Translations under genes and position numbers: made by a program
Shown: positions 29,217 to 39,579 of the stretch, one piece after another
How the letters are laid out: the number at the start of each line of letters is the position of its first letter
Position numbering within the stretch: position 1 is the stretch's first letter
DNA from: Isoetes taiwanensis
Taxonomy: Eukaryota; Streptophyta; Lycopodiopsida; Isoetales; Isoetaceae
Assembly: GCA_021234155.1 (NCBI GenBank)
Contig: JAJEKV010000040.1
Coordinates: 3,635,799 to 3,699,798 of the forward strand
Direction of reading: 5' to 3'
DNA: 64,000 nucleotides
Notes under the pieces: model-generated
What the model saw: the letters and a program-made list of their open reading frames with translations, nothing else
Database searches by the model: none
What the model was told of the DNA's origin: nothing

Positions 29217-29869
29217 GAAAGCAAGTGTTGCACAATGTGATATTTTGTATATGCTTCAACACATATGGAGGAATTCAAATTCTGTTCCCGGCTCTGATAA
29301 ACCGAATAAGCGAAGCAGGAGAAGATCTGCAGAAAAAACTAAGGGAAGAAATCATATCTGCGGTGGAAGCAAATGGAGGAAAAATTGATCCGGGCACTCT
29401 AGAAAAAATGCCACTACTGTAGTCGACAGTTTACGAGACACTAAGGATTGAGCTGCCAGTGAAATGGCAGTATGGAAGAGCCAGAAAAGACATAGTCATA
29501 AGCTCTCACACCGCATCATTCAAGGAGAAAAAGGGTGAGATGCTTGCTGGCTTCCAGCCTTCTGTGACCACAGATCCTTTGGGCTTTGATAATCCACACA
29601 CTTTCATGGCAGACAGATTCTTGGGAGCTCAAGGGAACAATTTATTGCAGTATGTTTACTGGTCTAATGGCCTTGAGACTTTCTCCCCTTCTATCCACAA
29701 CAAACAGTGTGCTAGTAAGGATTTTGTTGTCATGATTGCTAGAATGTTTGTTGCACACTTAAGGTATGATTATTTCCAGTTTGACCAGCCTCTTGTTAAG
29801 GGCTCCTCTACACTTATACCTTCATCAAGCTTCAAAGAGCCCTTCATTGTATTTAAAAGGAGCCTTTGA
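29217..29869 (+). pseudogene. Truncated CYP74 pseudogene
   Basis: Homologous to 17367-18011 of the intact gene; it starts just before the I-helix and so lacks about 260 N-terminal residues. 'FNTYGGIQILFPALINRISE' is retained. A TAG replaces the CAT codon after 'LEKMPLL' (about 29420). The haem loop reads 'NKQCASKDFVV' (Gly to Ser after Cys). Six bases are missing before 'LRYDYF', and a 1-nt deletion in the 'SSTTY' region (about 29811) shifts the end. It follows an A-rich tract (29190-29215), but the copy is probably a genomic duplicate because its 3' flank is shared far beyond the stop codon. Confidence 0.9.
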
Positions 29870-30245
29870 TTGCGTTTCTTCGTCTGTGATAAAAATACAT
29901 TCTATTCTATTCTATTTACCTTTCATTACCATTGTTTGCAAGTATTCTTTTGCATATCCTCCTACGCTTTGCAATTATTAATTCTTTATGAGTTTTGGGG
30001 TCCATAGTCCACCTTGAAGGATCCAATACATAAGATTGAAAGCTTGGGAATAATGACAAATGGGTCGCTCTGTTTGTTTATCCTACTGACCAAACTTGTT
30101 TTATTTACCCACTATTTAATATATTTTCAATTCTTCGGTCTTAAATCATTTTGCTCGAACTTGGAATCCTTCAAATTTATATGTATAAATTAGAAGAGAG
30201 TGGAAAAATAATACATCACTTTTAAAATTTCACAAAGATATGATG
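29870..30245 (+). other. 3' flank of the CYP74 pseudogene
   Basis: Aligns with 18003-18380 in order with few indels, ending near 'gatatgatgttc'. This supports DNA-level duplication. Confidence 0.75.
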
Positions 30246-30249
30246 TTCT

Positions 30250-30780
30250 ATTTTATACATTTGTTGTTTGTTGAAGGGAGCCACATAATAAGAGTTGTAC
30301 TCACCCACTTGACAAGGGTCAAAAATAGGGGGGTTCCTCTCTAGAATATCCGATTAAAGTTGGAAATATCCGATTTGCAAAAGTAGATACAGGCAAATCT
30401 CCCATCGAAATTTCATAAAAATAGTGTTAAATTTGACAAATTAGAGGTATTTTTCTCAAAAATCCGGCAAGCATAAATATAAGGCGGCATTTTTGCTGGT
30501 TAGTGCAAAATTTAAATTCTAGGCCTGCTGGCACTTGATTTAAAGCGCATGAAAGCCGGACCAAAAGTTTAACCACTCGGATATAACCAGGGTGCCATGA
30601 TGGATTATTATATACATTCTACTTAAGGGCTCATGTTCAAATTCTATCCAAAAGGCTTTGGACAGTGAACATGGTAGGACCCAAAAAGCTTGGTGTATCT
30701 TAGGAACTATTGGGATCATTTGATATGAATAATATGGAGTCCATTCAACATGCCTTGCTTACATGTAAACATTTATGTGC
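30250..30780. other. AT-rich spacer with a small dispersed repeat
   Basis: No gene. The part at 30679-30775 ('ggtaggacccaaaaagct', 'ataaataatatggag'-like text) recurs at 39605-39705. A box B-like 'gttcaaattc' lies near 30630 and could mark a worn SINE head. Confidence 0.4.
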
Positions 30781-30801
30781 TAGGTAATTGGAAGGATTGA
30801 G

Positions 30802-30917
30802 GGGTTTCTGGCCTGTAAACCGGCAGACGCCCCGCTGGGAGCGGCAACGGCGCCTGCCGGTTTACCAGCCGGAAACCCTGAAATCCGGCCGGCTACCAAA
30901 CGTGAACCGACGTTTGG
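30802..30917. repeat. Two adjacent hairpins in GC-rich sequence
   Basis: Hairpin 1: 30802-30831 pairs with 30849-30878 (30 bp, about 4 mismatches; core 'gtaaaccggca' / 'tgccggtttac'). Hairpin 2: ccaaacgt (30896-30903) pairs with acgtttgg (30910-30917), loop gaaccg. About 26 bp from 30902 also match the reverse complement of about 31480-31505 with three mismatches, suggesting a MITE-like unit between them. Confidence 0.8.
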
Positions 30918-31019
30918 CAAAAATTCCGGCCATGTTTTCCGGCTGTGATTCTTGCTCCAATGTGTTTCAATCTGTTCAATCTACCTCAAGCGCAACCCAT
31001 CCCAAGCGCCATTATTTCA

Positions 31020-31680
31020 TTAAGAGGATTTGAAGGTCCTAGATGTCGTAGATTGCATTGAACATGTCTTAGATGCCCCTGCTTGTTTCTACCTGCTGTT
31101 TGCTCCGCCCCTGCTTCTTCAAGGCTCAAGACCTTGCTATTTGATCTGCCCTTACTTGTTGAAGCTCTAAGGCTACGGCCGACGACGACATTCTGAGGCT
31201 ATGGTAGGAAGCTCTCCCTCTGCACAAACCTCTGCACAAACACAGGAATGGCCGGCCGGAGTAAAAAACAGATGCGAAAAGAGAGCAGAAACGGCCGGAG
31301 TAGAAAAAAGAGAGTAGAAAACGACCGGAATTGACTGTAAACAGAGTAGCTGGAATAGCTGATACAGGGGAATAGTTCATACAAAAACATGGCTGGAAGC
31401 TATGGCGGCGGTGCAGGCGGCGCCACCAAGAACCCGTAAATGCCAAATTACCTATAAGAAACAAACATGGGAAACTCGAGGAATTTCTGCCAAACGGCGG
31501 TTTACATTTTCTTTTTATGGATGTCGCAGGTTACCAAGATTGAACTGCATACTAGCCATATGATCAAGTGCTCTTGAAAGCAACTCTCATCCCAGAAGAT
31601 TATCTTGATAATCCTCTAGAAGCTTATCGTAATGGATAATTATGTTTCGACATGATTTTGCATGACGTAGAAATCACGTC
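31020..31680. other. Unassigned stretch
   Basis: Contains degenerate 'ggccggagtagaaaa' repeats (31240-31330) and the right partner of the 30902 inverted repeat. The open frame on the minus strand at 31126-31464 reflects those repeats and is not credible as a protein. Confidence 0.35.
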
Positions 31681-31684
31681 CTCT

Positions 31685-31973
31685 TTATCATTTCCCTTTC
31701 ATTACTGTTGTTGGAAGTATTCTTTTGATGGGCTTGCTAAAATTTGCAGATTATAAGCCTTTTTATGAGGTTAGGGAGTCACCTTGAAGAACTCACTACA
31801 TAGACTGGAAAGTATGGCGTTAAAGACAAATGCCTTCACTGTGTTTGTCCCAGTGACCACGCTTTGTTATATTTAATTTCCTTGTATTTAGATCGTTTTG
31901 TTGGAATTTCTCTATACTCCTGCCTGCTCTCAATTTGGGAGCCTCCAAAGAAGAAAGTAGAAATCAATACATC
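31685..31973 (+). other. Third, diverged CYP74 3' flank
   Basis: Keeps the order of landmarks of the CYP74 3' flank: 'ggaagtattcttttga', 'aaagacaaatgcc', 'gtgtttgtcccagtgacca', 'ttgttatattta', and 'aagaagaaagtagaaatcaa' ending at 'aatacatc' (31966-31973). No CYP74 coding sequence precedes it. The GC-rich LINE begins directly after it. Confidence 0.65.
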
Positions 31974-34900
31974 TCCTCCCTCGCGGCCCACACCCTCTCA
32001 GCCACATGCTGCCTCCGCTCCATCTACTTCTCACTCAGCCTCTGCTTCCCGTCCTCCCCCCGCGACTCAGGCTGCGCATACCATCCCTGCTGACAAATAG
32101 GAATTGTGTCTCCGGGTGGTCTCATGGAACTGTCGAGGCTTCCCTTGGCAGAAGGGGGACAGTCTGAACTCCGTGGCAGCCGGTATGGATCTCATCTTCC
32201 TCATGGAGACATGGGAGCATGCTGGACACAGGCTACCTGATTTGCCGGGTTACCAACATTTCTCGGTCTTCAATACCTGTACAGGACAGCGGGGTCATGG
32301 TGGAGTGGCTTGCTACTACCGGACAACCTTGGCACATTCGGTTACCCTCCGAGGAACGCATGCATTTTAACCGGTACCACGGGTTCGTGTGCATAATACC
32401 GGTGGCAACCCTCTTTTTACGGCGCTGTTATTTTTCCCTCACGCCAGACAAAGACCTTCTATCGCAGCCACCCGATCTGGATAGGATGGACCCGTATGTC
32501 GATCTATATGATGACATACAAAGCCGACATCAGCGCTTGGGTAGGGTCGTCCTTCTTGGAGATTTCAATGCACGGACGGGGAGTAGAGCAGCCCATGCGA
32601 CTTGACCCCCTCGGCGACGATGTCTGCCAGAAACGCGCCCGGTAGCCCGCCGCGTGGTCGGATGACGGCCGTCACTTTCGCTTTGGCGGACGGTTGCTCT
32701 GCTATGTGGCATTTTGACTTGATAATTTGCAATGGCCTTTCCGCGGTGGCCCGATTCACCGCAAGTGCACATGCGAGCGGAGGACAATCGGGGGGAGGGT
32801 CTAGTGTGGTGGACTATGTGCTTGTAGTTGCGCCAAGATATGCATCTCATCGGTCGTTTCCGGGTGGGCACAGGCGCATCGGGGATGAGGAGATCGACTT
32901 CGAGATCACCTCCCACTTTATTTGGACCTGGTTTGGCGAGCGCCCGGAGACCCCCACTATGCCGGCCCCTGGCCGTCCTCGTTGAGACTTCGATTATGAG
33001 CGGCCGTAGGACTACGCCGATGCTCATGAACGCCCTCCCGGTGCTGGAACCTCCACACTAGAGGCGTATTGATGCACCGGTGACTTATTATTACGGATCA
33101 GCGGACCCGTGCTTTGGCGGACCCCCGTGTCGCGCTTCGGGGTCAGCAACATTCCAGCGTAACCGATGGTTTGATGCGGACTGTAAAAGAACGCATGGCG
33201 GCGGCTCAAATCATCACGGATCCGGTACCGGCTTGCCAGAAAGCCACCACCTGATCAGCCCATCCGGCGGACACAAAGGCGGTACCTTCTTGCCAAGCAT
33301 CGGGGGAGATGTTACGGCCTGCTGACACTCATCCTCGAACCTTTTGGCGCAGAGTGCTTCGAGGCCAGCCCCAGCCTACTGAGGGGACATCACACCCGGC
33401 AGTGGGGGAATAAGACTTGCGGCGGCTCTATGACCCGCCAGGGGGACGCGTCGCCCATACCCCCCAAGGGATGGCCCCCCATTGGTTCTCGTGGATGAGG
33501 ATGTTGAGGAGGGCCCGCAACGGCTAGCTAATGGGAAGGCAAATGACCTCGATGGTATGCGGTAGAGCTACTCAAGTGGGCGGGGCACCGCTTGTGCGGT
33601 CCTCCTCACTACCCTTCGCTCAACGAAAGCATTGCGGAGGGTTTCCCCGACAATGGACCCTGGCGGGTTGTTCCCATTCACAAAGCGAGGCGATTCCACA
33701 CCGTCCGCCAATTACCGGACGATCATGGTCGGGCTTCGGTATTTTGCCAAACCGTTATCGGCATTCTCGAGCAAAGCAGCTTGACCTACCCAGAGGCGAG
33801 GCGGATGTGCGAGCCCTCACACAGGCGGGCTTTTCGACCCGCCACTCCAACGATTGACCATATCTTTACGCCTGGGCAATCGATTGAAGACAAATTTTAA
33901 TCACCTACTGGACTTGTATTGCTGCTTTGTGGACTTCGCAAAAAGGCTTTTGATACGGTCCCCCTGAAAAGTTGTGGGCTAGATCAAGTCAATCGGGGCT
34001 CCCACGCACCGTGCGTAATGCCATATCACGGGTTGTATGAGAGTTGTTTTGGCGGGGATGCGGTCGGCCAGCCAAGCATTTACCAAGAGTATCGGGTCCC
34101 GGGGTTGCCCCCTCTTCGCCGACACTTTTGGCCTCTACATTGATCGGTTAGAGCCACGGCTTCTGCGAGCATGGGGATGGCATACATCTTTTTGCACCGT
34201 GTCATCCGCCCGGCTCATCTATGGGACGATGTTGGCTGCTGGCCCACACCCGAAGATATGCGGTCTCACCCGGATGCCCTAGACACATTTTGTCGCTCTG
34301 AATTATCGCAGCGTCAATCTGCCAAGACCGGGGTGGTTCTCATATCCTCTTCACGTCACCCCATGCCTCCCCGCACTCACATATCGGGGGCGACTGTGGG
34401 CGCCACGCCCACCTACAAGTACCTAGGGGTGGAGTTCCCCCTCCTCGCCTCTGGCGGGAGGCGCCTATCCGCTTATGGGTGACAGCGGTAGCCGAAAGCG
34501 CTTTATGCAATCGCGAACAAATACCACCGTGAGCTATATGATTGGGGCCATCGGTCACATCTGTTCCGGCCGGTCGGTAGCCTGTCCTACATGCGGGGTC
34601 GAGGTTTGGGGCCCGGTCGTCTCTTTGACGACACGGAATGACTTGGAGCAGGTGCGAAGGCATTTTTGGCACGGGCACTTGGGTGAAACCTTCGGTCCCC
34701 TATCGGTCTGGCTGCGAAATCGGATTCTTGCCGCCCAGCAGCAGCCCTTGATAGACACATCGTCTATTTTCGAGAAAGTGGTTACTATGGGTGATGCTCG
34801 GCTCCCGCGACCTGGCTTACACTTGTGGCCATGAGTCCGCAATGCTTAGGGCCCGTTGGAGGGGTAAGAGAGATCGGTGGTTCGCCAGATGGAACGCGGC

Positions 34901-35628
34901 AGAGCACGTCATTGTCGGGGCGCAATGTCGATCGTGACAAACTGCGGGAGTACCTAGATGCTTGTTTCCTTGGCAAGCTCGATCCCATTGCTCTAGAGCA
35001 GTCAAAATGGCCCATTACAAGGAGCACATCAACCCCGTGTTAGCCCGGGGCCCACAAACTCTACCTGCGTTCCCCGCCTGCCCAAAAAGCCGCAGCTCAT
35101 TGCCTCCATTCGCGCAGTGCCCACCATCTTCGCGATCGAGGCGGGCAGGTGGATTGGGGAGCCCCGCCCGGGGCGTGCTCGCTGTCGGGCTTTGCCAAAC
35201 GGGTGCCGCTTGAGGATGAGTCTCACACTTTCCGTGAGTTGCCCGGCGTTCACCGGTTCGGGCCGATCACGCCCTCCTTAGTACGGCTGACGTGCCCTTG
35301 CATTTGCCGATGAACACACCGTCGATGCGTGCCACGGGTCATACATCCGTGAGGTAATCGGACTGCGCGAGGTCACCTTTGCCCCCGCCGGTCCGTGACT
35401 AGGCACTACGGGTGGTGCATGATCAGATATATTGGGATGTTTCGCATTTTATATGATTAGCACGCTTTGTCGTCAGGCCGATTGTCGCCACGGTTTTTCC
35501 CTCGAAAACCCTTCGGGGGGGGTTTTAATCCGGCAAGAATCCGCTTCTTTGCGTTTTTGTATTGGGTCCCATAGACCGATTGGTCTCCGTGGACGATAAA
35601 AGTAACTTCCTTCCTTCCTTCCTTCCTT
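31974..35628 (+). mobile_element. GC-rich non-L1 LINE (RTE/I/Jockey-like pattern), degenerate
   Basis: Starts with a Pro/Ser/Ala-rich leader, then an endonuclease start 'RVVSWNCRGFPWQKGDS' after an in-frame stop, 'DLIFLMETWEHAGH', 'RVVLLGDFNARTGS' near 32560 and 'SSVVDYVLV'. RT pieces include 'TPTIDHIFTPGQSIEDKF' (to 33897), 'KKAFDTVP' near 33950 after a 1-nt frameshift, and 'FGLYIDRLEPRLLRAWG'. The catalytic Tyr-x-Asp-Asp place near 34218-34230 is disrupted by a small deletion. The 3' UTR has a hairpin module (35494-35541), the 3' module (35565-35601) and a ttcc tail (35606-35628). The 'DFRKAFDTVP' and 'FGLYID' style differs from L1. Many frameshifts; dead. Confidence 0.8.
35494..35628 (+). 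repeat. LINE 3' end: hairpin module, conserved module, ttcc tail
   Basis: Hairpin module: 'cggtttttccctcgaaaac', then 'ccttcggg' and 'ggttttaatccgg'. Conserved module: 'ggtcccatagaccgattggt' followed by 'ctccgtggacgataaaa', then repeated ttcc. The same order occurs at 39462-39578 (+) and, reversed, at 45055-44689. Confidence 0.75.
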
Positions 35629-35639
35629 TAAAAGGTCCC

Positions 35640-37180
35640 AGAGATATTGAAATACGTCGTGAACCACGTGATGAGAAGATGTGTGCTCGAAACCTACAAT
35701 ATCCAAATAGAAATACAACATAGGCTAAAATTGAATTGTATCGTCCATGATGACCAGATGGCCTATGGGGCCCAAATAAACAAAGAACAACCTGGAGAAT
35801 GAGTGATGAAAAGAGGGTTAGTCCATCTTACCTATAAAGTATCAATGTATTCCCTAGCTTACAGTCAGCTACTAGCTAGATAAAGAGTTTGGATAATAAG
35901 TCTCGGGGCTTTTCCTAAAGATAAGAGTGCTCACTTACTGGTTGGCAAATTACATGCATTAAAACTAGGGTTCCGCTTCGATTCGCCCCTCTCCCAAAGC
36001 CTTGTGAGGACAAGATCAATTTGAATGTTAATGGTGAGATTTGGAGTTTGGGGACCACATCGCCCATAGCAAAGCCCGTAATACCATCTCCACTAATCCA
36101 GGGGCTCATCAAGCCATACTAGTGGAGGTGGCCACCTTGGTGACCCAACTGAGTCATGACCTAAGTGCCCGCGAGCAAAACCATAGATTGATGCCATTAA
36201 AACTAAAGCTTGGAAATAAAGGGATGGAGGTGAGGATTTTCCTTCCAACTACTCCACGTCAGGAGAGACCCTCAACCTTGCCCTTCGTGGAATACCCAAA
36301 CAGTGTGCCAGTCACGCCGATGCTGGGTTGAACTAGATCACGCCCCATGCATTATACTCAGCTCGTGACAATCCTTCTATTGGTTCATGAAGATCACAGG
36401 TGGGTGAACAAGGTTCAAGGTCTGTAGATTAGGAGCATACTAATAAATGTATACTAATCTTACAGGCCAAGATTGTTACTACAAGAGGTAGTTCCTTTCC
36501 ATGTTATGCAATGAGTGCAAGGTTAACAGCCAGATCATCCATCATACATAGAATGCAACATAGTAACAAGATCATACATCAAGATCAAAGAACATATCAC
36601 ATATCCAAAAATAGAACATACTAAGATCGTAAAGCATCAAGTAAAGGTCTGGACTAACCGTGCGTCGTCCACAACGAAGAGCTTGAAGGTCAAGAGGTAA
36701 TCGTGAGCGAGGTCCAATGTGAATGCGCTAGAATCAAGGCGTGTGACTCGAGGTAGAAGGAGCCAAAGGTGAAAGTAGAAACTGGGAGTATTTATAGTGA
36801 GGGGTCAAACATTAAATGTGACTTTCATGTTAAAACGTGAACATGTAACATTCTAGGGAATGGTCCTTATGCACAAATATCAACATTACAACAACACTAC
36901 AAGCGTAAAAGGACGCACAAAACCAAAACAAGCACTGGTAAACCAACCACGAACCCCTAGACGACAACGCATCATACATCCAAGCAACACACCGACCAAC
37001 CGAACAAAAACCAGAAAAGCTACCAAAGAGTACTATGCGCCGAACCTAACATGACCCCTGCAGAAACTAGACATCCAAGGGAACGACAAAGCAAAACAAG
37101 GACCGACTCTAGACCCCAAACACCAACGAAAAAGACGCCAGAAACAACAAAGAAAAAGGAAGAGGGAGGGAAGGGACCAA
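35640..37180. other. Non-coding stretch, nothing recognised
   Basis: Mixed-composition sequence without a credible gene; the open frame at 36041-36331 has no recognisable domain. No structural signal beyond background was found. Confidence 0.35.
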
Positions 37181-37199
37181 TCTATGCACAAGAACTTTT

Positions 37200-37560
37200 G
37201 TTATGAATGTTTAATAAAATATGCACCAAGGACACTTGCTTATAATGTTTTTAGCACGAGGTTTAATGTTTGTAATATAAGGGGGCACAAACGACCTATG
37301 TGTGGTGTCAAACAACAAGGGAAAGATGAGGCAAGAACTCGACTGGCCAAACTTAACACCGAAACATAACCATGCACATGGTTCGACCTATGTAAGGACC
37401 TTTTATGATTAATGTTTAATAAATCATGCACAAGATCCTTTGTTATAATGTTTAGAACCCGTGATTTAAGGTTTATAACATAAGGGGGCATAAACGACCT
37501 ATGCATGGCGTCAAACAACAAGGGAAAGACGAGGCAAGGACTAGACTGACCAAACTCAAC
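37200..37560. repeat. Tandem duplication with a unit of about 200 bp
   Basis: The segments at about 37200-37360 and 37400-37560 share 'atgtttaataaa', 'aagggggcataaacgaccta' (one copy reads cacaaac) and 'gtcaaacaacaagggaaaga' in the same order. No coding content. Confidence 0.65.
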
Positions 37561-37969
37561 ATAACAAATAAGACCCCGGACGGAACCAAACCAAGCGCAG
37601 GCACAACCTCTAAGAAACACCATAATTCGACCTAAAACAATACAAACATAAAGCTACAACTTTTTAAATCTAGAATTAAGGGATATCGGGAGTCGGAAAC
37701 CCCATGCAATTTATAGCCCAAAAAATTTGGCGGGGAAACCAGACCCCGGTAACCCCGAAAAGCAAATCAGCACAGGTCATCCTGCGGACGAATCAACGGC
37801 GGCCGACCTCAGATCGATCTGCCCAGATAGCCAATCCCATGCCGATTTTTTCAGTTGGGTGATGCTAGGGCAGTCGGATGGGCTAGATGCAGGCCGAGGC
37901 AGGGCCTGTGATGAAAAAGAGAAGGCAAGACAAGGCAGAGGTTATAGCTGGCTAGGGCACAGAAGCGAA

Positions 37970-38590
37970 GAGCATGATGCTGGGAAAAAAAACATATCAT
38001 AACTGGGGCAGAAAGCGCGGCGACCACAAACATGCACATCCAGAAGCGAAAAGCATGCTGGGAAAAAACATATTTTAACTGTGGCAGAGAGCGAGGCGAC
38101 CACCAACATGCACAGACGAGAGGAACAGAGAGCAAGTAAGATTTCACTTTCATTCAGGATCGGTTTTTTAGTAAGCACCATCGATTCCATGAGGAAGCAG
38201 ATCATAACTTGAGCCCAATCCACCTGACCACAACCAAGGGACACAGTACCTGTACAGAGTCGAAACCTCTCAGATCGAAATTAAAAATGATCAATCACAA
38301 CAAACCTGGAGAAGCAAAGACGCAAGAATTGAGTAGAAGAAATCGACAGGGCCACAATGCTAACAACACAAATCCAAAGAACGCCCACGGATGAATGCAA
38401 AGAACACCACGAGGATATCATTGGAAAAGCATGCTGAGATCAAAAGCAAAAGATCTAGAACGGAATTAGCATCAAAGGTGAGAGCCACAAATGCAGCAGC
38501 ACCACAAAGGATATCATTGGAAAAGCATGTTGAGATCAAAAGCAAAAGAGCTAGAACGGAATTAGATTCAAAGGTGAGAGCCAAGCCATG
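37970..38590. repeat. Two short tandem duplications
   Basis: At about 37970-38110 a unit of about 75 bp with 'gaagcgaagagcatg' and 'cgaccacaaacatgcaca' is repeated. At 38412-38590 a unit of about 98 bp ('ggatatcattggaaaagcat', 'gagatcaaaagcaaaaga', 'ctagaacggaattag') is repeated nearly perfectly. The frame at 38391-38591 spans the second duplication and is not convincing as a gene. Confidence 0.65.
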
Positions 38591-38896
38591 ACACAATTAT
38601 GTTCAGGGACCAGATCCTCTGGTAGCACCATCGATCCTAAAGCGCAAGTGCCCCCCAGACCAATCCATCCTATGCATAATCAAGAAGCAGCACCAGTGTA
38701 GAAATTAATGTATGGAAACTCCGTACAACAATAAGATTCAGCTCAGAGGAAACGCCGATGAGGAATACAGGAAGACACAAGGCTTTTATGGGAGAAAAGG
38801 CCAAAGAAAGCCTGCGCTATAGCAGGCTTGTGCCAAAGAAAGCTTGGATTCAAAAGCAGAGCTGGCGCCAAAACTGGCGTCCCTTTCCCTAGAATG

Positions 38897-38927
38897 ATGG
38901 TTCTCTTCTATATAAGAAGAGAACCAT
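38897..38927. repeat. Perfect 13-bp inverted repeat around a TATA-like core
   Basis: atggttctcttct, loop atata, agaagagaaccat. The centre reads ctatataag. It could be a chance TATA element or a structured site; no gene follows within easy reach. Confidence 0.85.
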
Positions 38928-39461
38928 TGCATTGTTGTGCCTTTAGGTGTAACCAATGATGACTTTAAGGTGTGATATATCGTGAAAATGCTATATTTCA
39001 CTAATTTTATACATCTAAATTCGACGGTTTAGTAGGATGCGTTACTTCAAAAGATTTATAAAATTGCCAAAATTTGATAATGTTGCATCCTAGTTATACT
39101 AAATTCACCAAATTAATGGACATTCTGTAGTAGGAGATCTTAATTTTTGGTGAGAAATCTTAATTCTACTAAATTCGTTTCTATAAAAGAGTTTGAAAAA
39201 TAGACAACATCTATTGTTTAAAAGTAGACAAAGGATGATAAAGTCATCACTGAAGTGTAACATACCTTAATGGATACACTAGGTCCCGTTATGCCCCCGA
39301 CATGGGTGATATGGGTTACTACAGACATGGAGGATGTCAGCATGGGCACATGATACGCGCAAGGTGACGTAACTGTCCCGATTTGTACGTACAACACAAG
39401 GAATGTTACATGTATGTTCAAAGCCCATTAAGACATTAATGTATTGTTACATTTAAACCAT

Positions 39462-39578
39462 TCGGGGCGGGGGATTTTTAATCCTGACAGTAATACGTTT
39501 GCTGCTCTCTTTTTGTTTGGGTCCCATAGGCCAATAGGTCTCCGTGGATGATTAAAAAATCTATTCTATTCCATTCAT
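39462..39578 (+). mobile_element. LINE/SINE 3' end fragment with (ctatt)n-like tail
   Basis: 'cggggcgggggatttttaat' (a remnant of the hairpin module) is followed by 'ggtcccataggccaataggt' and 'ctccgtggatgattaaaa', then a ctattctatt tail. It is the same 3' end as at 35565, with a different tail. Confidence 0.65.
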
Positions 39579-39579
39579 T

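Noticed and set aside
29190-29869. CYP74 pseudogene as a processed (retro-copied) gene
   Set aside because: The A tract precedes and does not follow the copy, and the 3' flank is shared for about 380 bp beyond the stop codon, so a DNA duplication fits better. The intact gene is intronless, so intron loss cannot help decide.
31126-31464. Minus-strand open frame with repeated YSGRF-type peptide
   Set aside because: The repetition comes from degenerate DNA repeats ('ggccggagtagaaaa'). There is no domain.
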